Below are positions 35,168 to 44,460 of a stretch of DNA of 64,000 bases, piece after piece. Source of the DNA: Pseudoalteromonas byunsanensis (lineage in GTDB: Bacteria; Pseudomonadota; Gammaproteobacteria; Enterobacterales; Alteromonadaceae); assembly GCF_001854475.1 (NCBI RefSeq), contig NZ_MNAN01000028.1:371819-435818 (forward strand). The letters run 5' to 3'. A program made the position numbers and the translations under genes. The notes under the pieces are model-generated. The model saw nothing but the letters and a program-made list of their open reading frames with translations, was not told the DNA's origin and made no database searches. The stretch's first letter is position 1; the number at the start of each line of letters is the position of its first letter.

Positions 35168-37807
35168 ATGGGCAAATCGCTAGTAATTGTAGAGTCTCCC
35201 GCAAAGGCAAAAACAATTAATAAATACTTAGGTAAGGACTATATCGTAAAATCCAGTGTTGGACATGTGCGTGACTTGCCAACATCCGGTGCAGGAAAGA
35301 CAAAAGGCTTGGCTACTAAAAGTCCGGCTGAAGTCAGAAAAATGTCTCCTGAAGAAAAGGCCATATATAAGAAAAACAAAGATTATGCGAATCTCGTTGC
35401 ACGTATGGGCATTGACCCAGAAAAAGGCTGGGAACCCCACTATGAGGTACTGCCAGGAAAAGAGAAGGTAGTACAAGAGTTAAAAAAGCTGGCAGAAAAT
35501 GCGGACCAAATTTATCTCGCAACCGATTTGGATAGAGAAGGGGAAGCGATTGCTTGGCACCTCGAACAGATCATCGGTGGTGAGCCTGAAAAATATAAGC
35601 GTGTTGTATTTAACGAAATTACCAAAAACGCTATTCAGCAAGCCTTTGAAACGCCAGGCCAGCTTAATACTGATATGGTTTATGCTCAGCAAGCGCGCCG
35701 TTTCCTAGACCGCGTTGTGGGTTTTATGGTTTCTCCTTTGCTTTGGCAAAAAGTGGCCAGAGGTTTGTCAGCAGGGCGAGTTCAGTCTGTTGCTGTGCGA
35801 CTTTTAGTAGAGCGTGAAAGAGAAATTAAAGCTTTCATTCCTGAAGAATTTTGGGATATTCACGCCGATGTCACTGCTGCGAAACAACCAATTCGTTTAG
35901 AGGTTACAAAATATCAAGGCAATGCCTTTAAACCGGTAAATGAATCGCAAACAATGAAAGCGGTATCTGAGCTGGAAAAGAGCGCTTACCGTGTTGTTAA
36001 GGTTGAAGAGAAACCCAGCAAGAGCAAACCAAGTGCGCCGTTTATAACTTCCACCATGCAGCAAGCTGCGAGCACGCGTTTAGGTTATGGTGTAAAGAAA
36101 ACAATGATGTTAGCTCAACGCTTATATGAAGCGGGTTACATCACATACATGCGTACGGACTCAACCAATTTATCAAATGACGCGGTTGCGATGTGCCGAG
36201 ATTACATTGGTACCCAATTTGGTGATAAATATTTACCTGCAAATCCCGCTAAATACAGTGCGAAAGAAAACGCTCAGGAAGCTCACGAAGCAATACGTCC
36301 TTCAGATGTAAATGTTTTATCAGGCCATGTTGAGGGTGTTGATGCAGATGCGAAGAAGCTGTATGAACTTATTTGGCGTCAGTTTGTCGCTTGTCAAATG
36401 ACAGCTGCTGAATATGATTTGACAACACTGACTGTTGCAGCTGATGACTATACGTTAAAAGCAAAAGGGCGCGTGATGCGCTTTGATGGTTGGACTAAAG
36501 TACAACCGTCAGTTCGTAAGAAAAATGAAGAAGATCAATCTCTCCCACCAGTAAGTGAAGGTGATGAGATTGATTTAGTCGCTTTAGACCCTAAACAACA
36601 CTTTACCAAGCCACCAGCTCGATTCAGTGAAGCAAGCCTAGTTAAAGAGCTTGAAAAAAGAGGCATTGGTCGCCCTTCGACTTATGCATCGATTATTTCA
36701 ACCATTCAGGATAGAGGCTATGTTCGGGTTGAAAACCGTCGTTTTTTTGCTGAAAAAATGGGTGAGATTGTTACCGATCGCTTAGTTGAGAACTTTAATG
36801 ATCTGATGAACTTTGACTTTACAGCAAAGATGGAAGACAGACTCGATGATATCGCCGAAGGCGAGCGTGTTTGGACTCAGGTTTTAGATAAGTTTTATGC
36901 CGATTTTTCGGAACAGCTTGAAATTGCTGCTGGAGAAGAAGCTGAAGGCGGTATGCGTCAAAACGTGATGGTTGAGACAGATATAGATTGTCCAACCTGT
37001 AATCGTAAAATGGGTATTCGTACTGCATCTACCGGCGTGTTTCTTGGTTGTACAGGATATAATTTGCCGCCAAAAGAGCGCTGTACTACAACCATGAACT
37101 TAGTTTCGGGTGACGAGGCGATTGCCGCAGATGTTGAAGACGTTGAAACAGAAACATTAATGCAAATGAAGCGTTGCCCAATTTGCGAAACGGCGATGGA
37201 CTCTTACCTTATCGATGAAACGCGTAAGTTGCATGTGTGTGGTAATAACCCTGCATGTAAAGGGTATGTTGTCGAGAAAGGTACATTTAAGATCAAAGGT
37301 TATGATGGTCCTATCATTGAGTGTGATAAATGTGGCTCAGATATGGAGCTTAAGTCGGGACGTTTTGGTAAATATTTTGGTTGTAGCAATGAAGAGTGTA
37401 AAAATACTCGCAAGCTGCTAAAAAATGGTGAACCTGCGCCACCCAAAGAAGACCCTGTCCACTTACCAGAGCTTGAATGCGAGAAGTCGGACGCATATTT
37501 TGTATTACGTGATGGCGCGTCAGGCATTTTCTTAGCGGCTCATACGTTCCCTAAATCACGAGAAACTCGGGCACCAAAGGTTGCAGAGCTTAAACGTTTC
37601 AGAGATAGGATATCTCCTAAGTTTCATTACTTAGCAGATGCGCCTGAACAAGACGATGATGGCAATCTAGCAATTGTTCGCTATTCACGGAAAACTAAAA
37701 CTCAGTATGTGATGACTGAGGTTGATGGCAAGGCCACAGGCTGGAAAGCCACTTATGAAGGTGGTAAGTGGGTGATAGAAACCAAAGCATCGAAGAAGAA
37801 AAAGTAA
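35168..37807 (+). CDS. topA: DNA topoisomerase I
   Basis: 879 aa, close to E. coli TopA. Relaxes negative supercoils. N-terminal TOPRIM ([33 protein letters not shown] with the acidic triad). The catalytic tyrosine is Y327 in [14 protein letters not shown]. Three C-terminal four-cysteine zinc ribbons begin at CPTC, CPIC and CDKC (about 600-760), followed by a basic tail. ATG 35168 gives the canonical [13 protein letters not shown] start. Monocistronic. Confidence 0.98.
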   Translation: MGKSLVIVESPAKAKTINKYLGKDYIVKSSVGHVRDLPTSGAGKTKGLATKSPAEVRKMSPEEKAIYKKNKDYANLVARMGIDPEKGWEPHYEVLPGKEKVVQELKKLAENADQIYLATDLDREGEAIAWHLEQIIGGEPEKYKRVVFNEITKNAIQQAFETPGQLNTDMVYAQQARRFLDRVVGFMVSPLLWQKVARGLSAGRVQSVAVRLLVEREREIKAFIPEEFWDIHADVTAAKQPIRLEVTKYQGNAFKPVNESQTMKAVSELEKSAYRVVKVEEKPSKSKPSAPFITSTMQQAASTRLGYGVKKTMMLAQRLYEAGYITYMRTDSTNLSNDAVAMCRDYIGTQFGDKYLPANPAKYSAKENAQEAHEAIRPSDVNVLSGHVEGVDADAKKLYELIWRQFVACQMTAAEYDLTTLTVAADDYTLKAKGRVMRFDGWTKVQPSVRKKNEEDQSLPPVSEGDEIDLVALDPKQHFTKPPARFSEASLVKELEKRGIGRPSTYASIISTIQDRGYVRVENRRFFAEKMGEIVTDRLVENFNDLMNFDFTAKMEDRLDDIAEGERVWTQVLDKFYADFSEQLEIAAGEEAEGGMRQNVMVETDIDCPTCNRKMGIRTASTGVFLGCTGYNLPPKERCTTTMNLVSGDEAIAADVEDVETETLMQMKRCPICETAMDSYLIDETRKLHVCGNNPACKGYVVEKGTFKIKGYDGPIIECDKCGSDMELKSGRFGKYFGCSNEECKNTRKLLKNGEPAPPKEDPVHLPELECEKSDAYFVLRDGASGIFLAAHTFPKSRETRAPKVAELKRFRDRISPKFHYLADAPEQDDDGNLAIVRYSRKTKTQYVMTEVDGKATGWKATYEGGKWVIETKASKKKK

Positions 37808-37811
37808 CAAC

Positions 37812-37838
37812 AAAAAGCCGGGGAAACCCGGCTTTTTA
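37812..37838 (+). terminator. Terminator after topA
   Basis: Stem AAAAAGCCGGG / CCCGGCTTTTT with a GAAA tetraloop (37812-37837). The A-tract on the left makes it usable from the opposite strand too, for the small gene that ends at 37879. Confidence 0.92.
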
Positions 37839-37878
37839 GTGAAGTCTGAATGAGGTGATTAGACTTAATAATCTGAGA

Positions 37879-38115
37879 TTAGATATCAACACTGCTTACT
37901 GTTTGATAGCTGTTGCTTGTTAGCTCTTCATTTACGCAATCTAATACGTACTTTTTAACGTCATTCGCGTCTACGCCATCGTCATTTGCCCACTCTAAGC
38001 ACATTTGCGTAAACTCTTGTACTAGCTCTTGAGGTGCAACCGTTTTTTCGTCAGCTAAGCTGCTTGTTGCAACGAAAGTAAGTGCTGTAACCATACCAAG
38101 AAGTGTATTTTTCAT
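37879..38115 (-). CDS. Small exported protein of unknown function
   Basis: 78 aa. Clear signal peptide (MKNTLLGMVTALTFVATSSLA then DEK), leaving a mature protein of about 57 residues with two cysteines (…QMCLEWANDD…, …YVLDCVNEE…) that could form a disulfide. It is acidic and helical-looking. AAGG lies 8 bases before the ATG on the minus strand. Family not recognised; probably periplasmic. Confidence 0.78.
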   Translation of the reverse strand: MKNTLLGMVTALTFVATSSLADEKTVAPQELVQEFTQMCLEWANDDGVDANDVKKYVLDCVNEELTSNSYQTVSSVDI

Positions 38116-38484
38116 TGTTTTTGCCTTAAGTTAATTGGACATGCACTTTTTAAACTAAAAATAAGGCCTTGAACAACGAAAAAATTTACTCGTTAAGAGT
38201 AAATATAATGATGTTAGTTTTGCTGTATTGAATGAACAACAATACTCTAGTGTGGCACCTGCCTTAACTCTTTTCGATTCCCCAATTTTCTAGTTAGTAA
38301 TATGATTTAAAAGTTAAAGTTAGCTTTGGATAAGGGTTTATATAGAGCGATTTGAACGACAGTTTCTCACATCTCTTAGTTTATAAGACCCACTAAAGGG
38401 GGCTTCATCATTTTTATAGACACAATAATTTTTATTCGAAACAGTTCAGATGTTCGGCAAATCAATCGCATTATAAAAAAGAAA
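38116..38484. other. Intergenic region without recognisable genes
   Basis: Divergent spacer between the small exported protein and the antiporter gene. AT-rich. Frames found here are short and lack ribosome-binding sites. The promoter of the minus-strand gene should lie near 38130-38200, but no strong hexamers stand out. Confidence 0.5.
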
Positions 38485-38513
38485 TTGACGAGATTAGATT
38501 TACTGTTTATTTT
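38485..38513 (+). promoter_or_regulatory. Promoter of the NhaC-type antiporter gene
   Basis: TTGACG (38485-38490), 17-base spacer, TATTTT (38508-38513). This predicts a start near 38520 and a leader of about 117 bases. Confidence 0.6.
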
Positions 38514-38519
38514 CTCGCT

Positions 38520-38636
38520 GATGTTTCAAGAAGGGCCATACTAATCACGGGTCAACCCAATATTAAGCAGATACCCGCTCGCTTGGCGTAGCGGCCATTA
38601 CGTTTTAGTGTAGTCATAATATTGGGATGATTTTCA
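38520..38636 (+). ncRNA. Structured 5' leader of the antiporter mRNA, possible riboswitch
   Basis: CCCAATATTA (38556-38565) pairs perfectly with TAATATTGGG (38617-38626), whose GGG is part of the ribosome-binding region just before ATG 38637. Inside lies a second hairpin, CCGCTCGC / GCG-T-AGCGG. The same CCC (38556-38558) can instead pair with GGG (38549-38551) in a small TCAA-loop hairpin, offering a switch between open and closed initiation sites. No known riboswitch family is recognised. Existence of the structure is seen; function is inferred. Confidence 0.45.
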
Positions 38637-40019
38637 ATGACAGAGCCTAGTGTTATTAGTGTAGTTCCACCTATCGTCGTCTTGACGCTCGCAATCCTCT
38701 TACGCAGACCTATTTTAGCGCTTGTTATTGGCGCATTGGTTGGTTTGGCGATTGTTGACGTGGGGGCAGTCTTACCAAACTTTGCCGATGCTTCGTTGAA
38801 AGTAATGGCTGATGAGACCATAGGGTGGTTAATATTAGTATGTGGTAGCTTTGGCGCGCTGATCGCGTTGTTAGTGCGCACTGGTGGGGCGTTGGCTTTC
38901 GGGCGTAATGCATTGAAAATGGCCAAAGGGCGCAAGTCTTCACTATTGATGACCTATCTTTTAGGTGTTGTTATTTTCATTGACGACTATTTAAATGCGT
39001 TAACGGTTGGTGAAACCATGCGCAGAGTCACTGACAAGTTTAAAATATCTCGTGAAATGCTGGCCTATGTTGTTGACTCAACAGCCGCACCAATCTGCGT
39101 GTTGGTGCCACTTTCTACATGGGCGGTGTTCTTTGGTGGGTTGTTGGTCGACAATGGCGTTGCACAGCAAGGTCAGGGCATTGTAACCTACATGCAGGCG
39201 ATACCTTACATGTTGTATGCTTGGGTGGCTGTACTTATGGTGCCACTTGTGGCACTCGGTGTCATGCCTTTACTTGGGCCTATGAAGCGTGCAGAACTTG
39301 CGGCACAGCAAGGGCAACCAGCACTAGATCAGGTGGACTTGACGGATGTGCATACACCAGACGAATACGCTGCAAAGGCGATAGAGCAAGAGTTTGAACA
39401 AGCAGATGAGCAAGGCAAACTATACAACTTCTTAGTGCCTATCAGCTTGTTGGTGGCGTTTACGGTATATTTTGATATCGATGTTTGGAAGGGCTTACTG
39501 GCGACTTTGGCAGTCACGGTTCCTTTCTACTTACTGCAAAGGTTGATGCCGCTTGCAGATATGCTTGAGCAGATGATTGATGGCTTTAAATGTATGCTGC
39601 CAGCAATTGGTACGGTTATCGCCGCATTTATTTTTAAAGACGTGTGTGATCAGCTGATGCTACCTCAATATGTTATTGACTCATTAAGCCCATATATGAC
39701 GGCACAGTTGTTACCAGCTATGGTATTCCTATCTATGGCTATCCTAGCGTTTGCTACAGGGTCTAGTTGGGGGATTTTTGCTGTAACGATCCCAATTGTG
39801 ATGCCGTTAGCTGTGGCGGTTGATGCAAATACACCATTAGTGATAGGTGCATTGCTGTCGGCATCATCTTTTGGCAGTCAAGCGTGTTTCTATTCCGATT
39901 CAACTGTATTAGCTGCACAAGGCTCTGGATGTAACTTAATTAGCCACGCGGTCACGCAGTTACCTTATGCTTTAATTGCAGCTTTTATCGCATTCATCGG
40001 CTTCTTGCTGATGGCGTAA
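38637..40019 (+). CDS. Na+/H+ antiporter, NhaC family
   Basis: 460 aa inner-membrane protein with about eleven hydrophobic segments. The IFIDDYLNALTVG motif, the STAAPICVLVPLSTWAVF stretch and the C-terminal GSSWGIFAVTIPIVMPLA and SFGSQACFYSDSTVLAAQG are typical of NhaC-type antiporters. A hydrophilic loop (about 225-265, acidic) splits the membrane halves. It would exchange cytoplasmic Na+ for H+, useful in a marine cell. Its 117-base leader is structured. Substrate is assigned by family only. Confidence 0.87.
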   Translation: MTEPSVISVVPPIVVLTLAILLRRPILALVIGALVGLAIVDVGAVLPNFADASLKVMADETIGWLILVCGSFGALIALLVRTGGALAFGRNALKMAKGRKSSLLMTYLLGVVIFIDDYLNALTVGETMRRVTDKFKISREMLAYVVDSTAAPICVLVPLSTWAVFFGGLLVDNGVAQQGQGIVTYMQAIPYMLYAWVAVLMVPLVALGVMPLLGPMKRAELAAQQGQPALDQVDLTDVHTPDEYAAKAIEQEFEQADEQGKLYNFLVPISLLVAFTVYFDIDVWKGLLATLAVTVPFYLLQRLMPLADMLEQMIDGFKCMLPAIGTVIAAFIFKDVCDQLMLPQYVIDSLSPYMTAQLLPAMVFLSMAILAFATGSSWGIFAVTIPIVMPLAVAVDANTPLVIGALLSASSFGSQACFYSDSTVLAAQGSGCNLISHAVTQLPYALIAAFIAFIGFLLMA

Positions 40020-40024
40020 AGGGT

Positions 40025-40050
40025 TAGGGGGCGTGAAATTATGCCCCCTA
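40025..40050 (+). terminator. Possible terminator after the antiporter gene
   Basis: Eight-base-pair stem TAGGGGGC / GCCCCCTA with a 10-base loop. The following ATTTGTG is a poor T-tract, so function is uncertain. Confidence 0.45.
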
Positions 40051-40112
40051 TTTGTGAGATGTACTTTAGTTACCCCCCCACTTATTTCCACTTAAGTTAT
40101 GCTTGATACGTG

Positions 40113-40775
40113 TTACATAAAAATCGCTTGTAAATCACAGTTTAACAATGCTAATGGATAGCTGCGATGACCGAGAACGGTAAAGGTAACCGCGTTTCTT
40201 GGTCCAAGCTTGGTGGGTACTGTGTGTATTCGGCCTTGATAGGCTTGCTGTACCATCCCTGAGCCATCAAACCAATGTAGAGTTAAATATGGTTCAACAT
40301 ACTGCCATTTTCCCTGTAAATCAGTTTGGTTACGGGCCATCCATTTACCGTTTTGTTTGATATGAATTTGCATATCAGTGGTAGTGCATTGATGTGTAAA
40401 TAATAATTCCGGAAGTTCTACTGAATGGCTGTTTTTAGCGGGAAAATATAACCCCATATTACCTTGGGTGTAATAGTGATTTTTTTTGTTGAACACCTGC
40501 GTGTTTAATCTATTAAAGCCTACCTCTCTTACCACACGTTCAACTGCACTAATGAGAGCCTGATCACTATCTTGCGGGTGATATAGCAAATACGGCTCAT
40601 GATAATGATCAGGCGATTGCAAATTGGTAAACTTAAAATGGATATTCTCAGTTTCAAAAAGCGATTGTACTCTCGAACGCTCTAGTTGCGATAAATCTCG
40701 CGAATAGATATGAACAGTTGGGCTTTGACATGCGACCATCGTCAATGCGATTAATATCGATAGAATTATTTTCAT
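40113..40775 (-). CDS. Putative lipoprotein of unknown function
   Basis: 220 aa. The N-terminus MKIILSILIALTMVACQS has a good lipobox. The body contains a segment resembling a peptidoglycan/OmpA-adjacent fold only vaguely (DLSQLERSRVQSLFETENI), then beta-rich sequence (KQNGKWMARNQTDLQGKW). Family not recognised. It is transcribed alone, from a promoter covered by two TACA-NN-TGTA palindromes, so it is probably tightly regulated by a BlaI/CopY-type repressor. Confidence 0.72.
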   Translation of the reverse strand: MKIILSILIALTMVACQSPTVHIYSRDLSQLERSRVQSLFETENIHFKFTNLQSPDHYHEPYLLYHPQDSDQALISAVERVVREVGFNRLNTQVFNKKNHYYTQGNMGLYFPAKNSHSVELPELLFTHQCTTTDMQIHIKQNGKWMARNQTDLQGKWQYVEPYLTLHWFDGSGMVQQAYQGRIHTVPTKLGPRNAVTFTVLGHRSYPLALLNCDLQAIFM

Positions 40776-40785
40776 AGTTTATTAT

Positions 40786-40835
40786 TTGGATTACATTTGT
40801 AATCCAATATTGCTTTAGATTACATTTGTAGTCAA
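40786..40835 (-). promoter_or_regulatory. Tandem BlaI/MecI/CopY-like operators over the lipoprotein promoter
   Basis: Palindrome 1: TTGGATTACA-TT-TGTAATCCAA (40786-40807), perfect 10-bp arms. Palindrome 2: GATTACA-TT-TGTAGTC (40818-40833), one mismatch. Both contain the TACA-N2-TGTA core known for BlaI/MecI/CopY repressors. On the minus strand TTGACT (40830-40835), a 17-base spacer and CAATAT (40807-40812) form a promoter. Operator 2 lies in the spacer and operator 1 just after the -10. Confidence 0.68.
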
Positions 40836-41070
40836 TAGTTAGAGTCCGTGCCACTTTGTAGGCTGAGTGGGGGTAAATATGAGCTCGCCTACAAAACCCC
40901 TTATTTTAAATTCTCGGCCTTATTTACGAGTGCACCCGAGTGAGACATAATGCATAGCGATGTTACGCATAATAATAAGCGCAATCGTAACCATAACACT
41001 GGACAAAACATATACTTGTATAAGTCTAAAATCCGGTGCTTTCTACTGTTTTTAAAGGGGTTTTTATTTA

Positions 41071-41835
41071 ATGTGTGAGCTATTGGGCATGTCGGCGAAT
41101 GTCCCAACAGATATTTGTTTTAGTTTTTCTGGGCTTTTGGAGCGTGGCGGCAACACTGGGCCCCATAAAGATGGCTGGGGTATTACATTTTATGAGGGCA
41201 AAGGGTGCAGAACATTTAAAGACCCTGAGCCGAGTTGCCAGTCTGAAATCGCAAAATTGGTGAAAGCATACCCAATCAAAAGTGTGTCGGTGATAAGCCA
41301 TATTCGACAAGGCAATCGTGGTCGAGTGTGCCTTGAGAACACCCATCCTTTTACACGTGAGTTATGGGGAAGAGAGATCACCTATGCTCATAACGGCCAG
41401 TTATCTAATTATAGTGACCTAAAGCCTGAATTTTATCGACCAGTGGGCAATACCGACAGTGAATTAGCATTTTGTTGGATACTCGATAAAATACGCGAAA
41501 AATATCCAAAACGCCCCTCAAACATGGCCGCAGTATTTAGGTATGCTGCGAAATTGGCCGATACGTTGCGCGCCAAAGGCGTGTTTAATATGTTACTAAC
41601 TGATGGCGTATATGTGTTGGCATATTGTACCAATAATCTTCATTGGATCACTCGTAGAGCGCCATTTGGTAAAGCAACTTTGATTGATGCGGATATGGTG
41701 GTGGATTTTCAAAAGGAAACCACGCCAAATGATGTGGTTACTGTTATCGCAACTCGCCCTTTAACTAATGATGAACAATGGCAAAAAATGTCAGAAGGGG
41801 AGTTTGTACTGTTTAAAATGGGTGAGAAGATCTAA
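41071..41835 (+). CDS. Class II glutamine amidotransferase, YafJ-like
   Basis: 254 aa. The N-terminal nucleophile C2 (MCELLGMSAN) follows the initiator Met, as needed for Ntn-type glutaminase domains. GPHKDGWGITFYEG, the SHIRQGNRG motif (Arg/His of the active site), THPFTRELWG and AHNGQLSNY are YafJ-family signatures. No synthase domain is fused, so the acceptor of the ammonia is unknown. Monocistronic, with AAAGGGG 10 bases before the ATG. Confidence 0.9.
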   Translation: MCELLGMSANVPTDICFSFSGLLERGGNTGPHKDGWGITFYEGKGCRTFKDPEPSCQSEIAKLVKAYPIKSVSVISHIRQGNRGRVCLENTHPFTRELWGREITYAHNGQLSNYSDLKPEFYRPVGNTDSELAFCWILDKIREKYPKRPSNMAAVFRYAAKLADTLRAKGVFNMLLTDGVYVLAYCTNNLHWITRRAPFGKATLIDADMVVDFQKETTPNDVVTVIATRPLTNDEQWQKMSEGEFVLFKMGEKI

Positions 41836-41852
41836 ACACTTTGGATGGTTTA

Positions 41853-41882
41853 AAAGGTAGTCGAGCAATTTCGACTACCTTT
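41853..41882. terminator. Bidirectional terminator
   Basis: Twelve-base-pair stem AAAGGTAGTCGA / TCGACTACCTTT (41853-41864 and 41871-41882) between convergent genes; A- and T-tracts are short. Confidence 0.8.
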
Positions 41883-41890
41883 ACCCGTTA

Positions 41891-42652
41891 TTACATAGGG
41901 GTATGCTTTTCATACTTTGTTAGCTGCACTTGAAATTGCTCTATGCCTTCCTTGCCCTTGTACATTTTCACTACAATATAATCATAGTCAGGTGCTAACC
42001 ATACAGTTACTTGGCGCTTGTCGTCGTCATAAAGGCGTTTTATACGCACAGTTTCTACGTTACCAATAGGCAAAGTAATGGTTTCTTTGCCATCAACTTC
42101 AAAGTCGTAAGTTCGCTGTCCACCTTTTTTATCAATAATTGGATAACTAAATTTCTGTTTGCCTGCCATTAATTCCTTTCTTAGCTGCAATTGGTATGTG
42201 AGTAAATCTTGCTGTTCTTCAATCCACTTTACACCTAACGGGTATTTTTCTTGATTTGAAATGATTGCTTGGTTTTTACGATCAAAGGTAATTTTGTAAT
42301 CTTTGTCTGGGCCAGTACCTGTGCGCACCATGCTGTATTCAAGAGGAACAGGTGTATCATCATGCATATTGAACTTAGAAGTTTCCTCACGCTCGTCAGA
42401 GAAAATCATCCATTCGATATCGCTTTTGTATTTTAATTGATAGGTGTTCTGGTCAAGCTGTTTAAGCTCGCGGTAAGCTGTACCTTTGACTGAGCCTTTA
42501 CGAGAGACTTGGTATTCTGCGTTATAAGAAACAAGGGGATTGGCAACGATAGAGCAAGAGAAAATAGCGCTTAAGCCAAGTAGCCAAGCGCATATTTTAT
42601 TATGGGTAGGCTGCGCCTTGAGCTGGAAGGGGTTGGTTATCAAAAACGGCAT
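41891..42652 (-). CDS. DUF3108 family exported protein
   Basis: 253 aa. The N-terminal 37 residues include a hydrophobic signal (ICAWLLGLSAIFSCSIVA). The rest matches the DUF3108 pattern (YNAEYQVSRKGSVKGTA, DIEWMIFSDEREETS, GNVETVRIKR, TVWLAPDYDYIVVKMY), seen beside purN in Alteromonadales and Vibrio relatives. The function of this beta-rich periplasmic family is unknown. The reading frame begins 53 bases inside the end of purN, and no later ATG exists before the signal peptide. So the overlap is probably real, or the start is a TTG at 42643. Confidence 0.8.
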   Translation of the reverse strand: MPFLITNPFQLKAQPTHNKICAWLLGLSAIFSCSIVANPLVSYNAEYQVSRKGSVKGTAYRELKQLDQNTYQLKYKSDIEWMIFSDEREETSKFNMHDDTPVPLEYSMVRTGTGPDKDYKITFDRKNQAIISNQEKYPLGVKWIEEQQDLLTYQLQLRKELMAGKQKFSYPIIDKKGGQRTYDFEVDGKETITLPIGNVETVRIKRLYDDDKRQVTVWLAPDYDYIVVKMYKGKEGIEQFQVQLTKYEKHTPM

Positions 42653-43244
42653 AATCTGCTTCCATTGTTAGTCTGTGTTCGCTGAACCACTGGACCACCA
42701 AAGGATAGATAATATGTTCTTGTTCATGAACCCGCTGCGCCAGAGTCTCTGCGGTATCATTAGCTAAGATTGGAACCTTCGCTTGTAATACCACTGGACC
42801 GCCGTCCAGCTCTTCCGTCACAAAGTGTACGCTAACACCGTGTACGTCGTCCTTTGCATCTATCGCTCTTTGATGGGTGTTCAGCCCTTGGTACTTAGGC
42901 AACAAAGAAGGATGAATGTTCAACATTTTTCCTTTAAATTTTTGCACTAAGCTAGGAGTTAGAATACGCATAAATCCAGCTAATACAACTAAATCTGGAT
43001 TAAAAGAGTCGATTAAAGAGGCCAACTCGACGTCATAATCATCACGTGTAGCAAATGCTTTATGGCTTAACACCTTAGTTTCAATGCCAGCATTGGCGGC
43101 ACGTGTTAAGCCATAAGCTTGTTCTTTGTTACTGATAACAGCAACTACCTCGCCTTTTATTTGATTACTCTGACAGGCATCTATGATGGCTTGCAGGTTT
43201 GAACCACTGCCAGAGATCAATACCACTAAGCGAGTATTCGACAT
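42600..43244 (-). CDS. purN: Phosphoribosylglycinamide formyltransferase
   Basis: 214 aa. Transfers formyl from 10-formyl-THF to GAR in purine synthesis. VLISGSGSNLQAIID at the N-terminus, the catalytic N/H of LNIHPSLLPKYQGLNTH, and the Asp of EELDGGPV are all present. The start overlaps the purM stop (TAATG). Confidence 0.95.
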   Translation of the reverse strand: MSNTRLVVLISGSGSNLQAIIDACQSNQIKGEVVAVISNKEQAYGLTRAANAGIETKVLSHKAFATRDDYDVELASLIDSFNPDLVVLAGFMRILTPSLVQKFKGKMLNIHPSLLPKYQGLNTHQRAIDAKDDVHGVSVHFVTEELDGGPVVLQAKVPILANDTAETLAQRVHEQEHIIYPLVVQWFSEHRLTMEADYAVFDNQPLPAQGAAYP

Positions 43245-44296
43245 TAGGCTTTACCACCTAAGATCTCAACTTGTTCCTCACCAGCAACCGCATCTTGAAT
43301 TTCACCAATGTGCCAAGCTTGCTCACCTTGAGCGCTTAAAATTTCAAGACTTTGTGCTAGTTTGTCAGCAGGAACAACTAAGATCATGCCAACACCACAG
43401 TTAAATGTGCGATACATTTCGTGAGTACTGATATTACCGTTTTCTTGTAACCAGTTGAAAATAGCTGGCCATTGCCAACTGTCACCTTTAACAACCGCTT
43501 TTGCTGATTCAGGTAGCACGCGAGGAATGTTTTCCCAGAAGCCACCACCTGTGATGTGAGATAGCGCATGAACGTCTACATCTTTGAGTAACTCTAGGAT
43601 TGATTTAACGTAAATACGAGTTGGTTCCAATAAGTGCTCACCAAGTGTTTTACCTTCAAATTCTGAGTTTGTGTCAGCGCCTGATACTTCCAACACTTTA
43701 CGGATAAGCGAATAACCGTTTGAGTGCGGGCCGCTTGAAGCTAATGCAATCAATTGGTCACCCGATGCTACTTTAGTACCATCGATGATTTTTGATTTTT
43801 CAACTACGCCCGTACAGAAGCCAGCCATGTCGTAATCGTCACCTTCGTACATGCCTGGCATTTCAGCCGTTTCGCCACCGATTAATGCACAACCCGACAA
43901 TTCACAGCCTTTGCCGATACCGGTTACAACATCCGCTGCAACATCGACGTCCAGCTTACCAGTTGCGTAGTAGTCCAAGAAAAATAGGGGTTCAGCACCT
44001 TGGACGATAAGATCATTTACACACATTGCAACTAGGTCGATACCTACCGTATCGTGTTTTTTCAAATCGATAGCGAGACGAAGTTTAGTGCCCACACCAT
44101 CTGTGCCAGCAACTAATACAGGCTCTTTGTAACCAGTTGGAAGTTCGCATAGTGCACCAAAACCACCAATTCCGCCCATTACTTCTGGACGACGAGTTTT
44201 TTTCACTACGCCTTTTATGCGCTCTACCAATGCGTTACCCGCATCGATATCTACGCCTGCGTCTTTGTAGCTAAGAGACTGTTTTTGTTCGCTCAC
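43244..44296 (-). CDS. purM: Phosphoribosylformylglycinamidine cyclo-ligase (AIR synthetase)
   Basis: 350 aa. ATP-dependent ring closure of FGAM to AIR. Signatures: [48 protein letters not shown] and [13 protein letters not shown]. First gene of a purM-purN pair with a one-base overlap. No convincing PurR box is seen upstream. Confidence 0.96.
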   Translation of the reverse strand: MSEQKQSLSYKDAGVDIDAGNALVERIKGVVKKTRRPEVMGGIGGFGALCELPTGYKEPVLVAGTDGVGTKLRLAIDLKKHDTVGIDLVAMCVNDLIVQGAEPLFFLDYYATGKLDVDVAADVVTGIGKGCELSGCALIGGETAEMPGMYEGDDYDMAGFCTGVVEKSKIIDGTKVASGDQLIALASSGPHSNGYSLIRKVLEVSGADTNSEFEGKTLGEHLLEPTRIYVKSILELLKDVDVHALSHITGGGFWENIPRVLPESAKAVVKGDSWQWPAIFNWLQENGNISTHEMYRTFNCGVGMILVVPADKLAQSLEILSAQGEQAWHIGEIQDAVAGEEQVEILGGKA

Positions 44297-44460
44297 AGGT
44301 TTTCCTCAAAATTGCTTTATGGGTTGCTTAGAAACGCGCGTATTTTACAACAATTGCCCATATGGGGCTAGTTGAAATATCACTTAATCGCATGTGGTAA
44401 AGATTAGCAGCATGTGCAGGGAATGCCCAAAGGCGACCCCTGCACAGTTATTTCTGAGAG

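Noticed and set aside
38552..38935. 127-codon minus-strand frame over the antiporter leader and 5' end
   Set aside because: Opposite-strand shadow of a membrane-protein gene; low-complexity translation and no start signal.
44297..44460. PurR box upstream of purM
   Set aside because: Only a partial ACGCGCGT-type match is seen; it does not fit the ACGCAAACGTTTGCGT consensus well enough.
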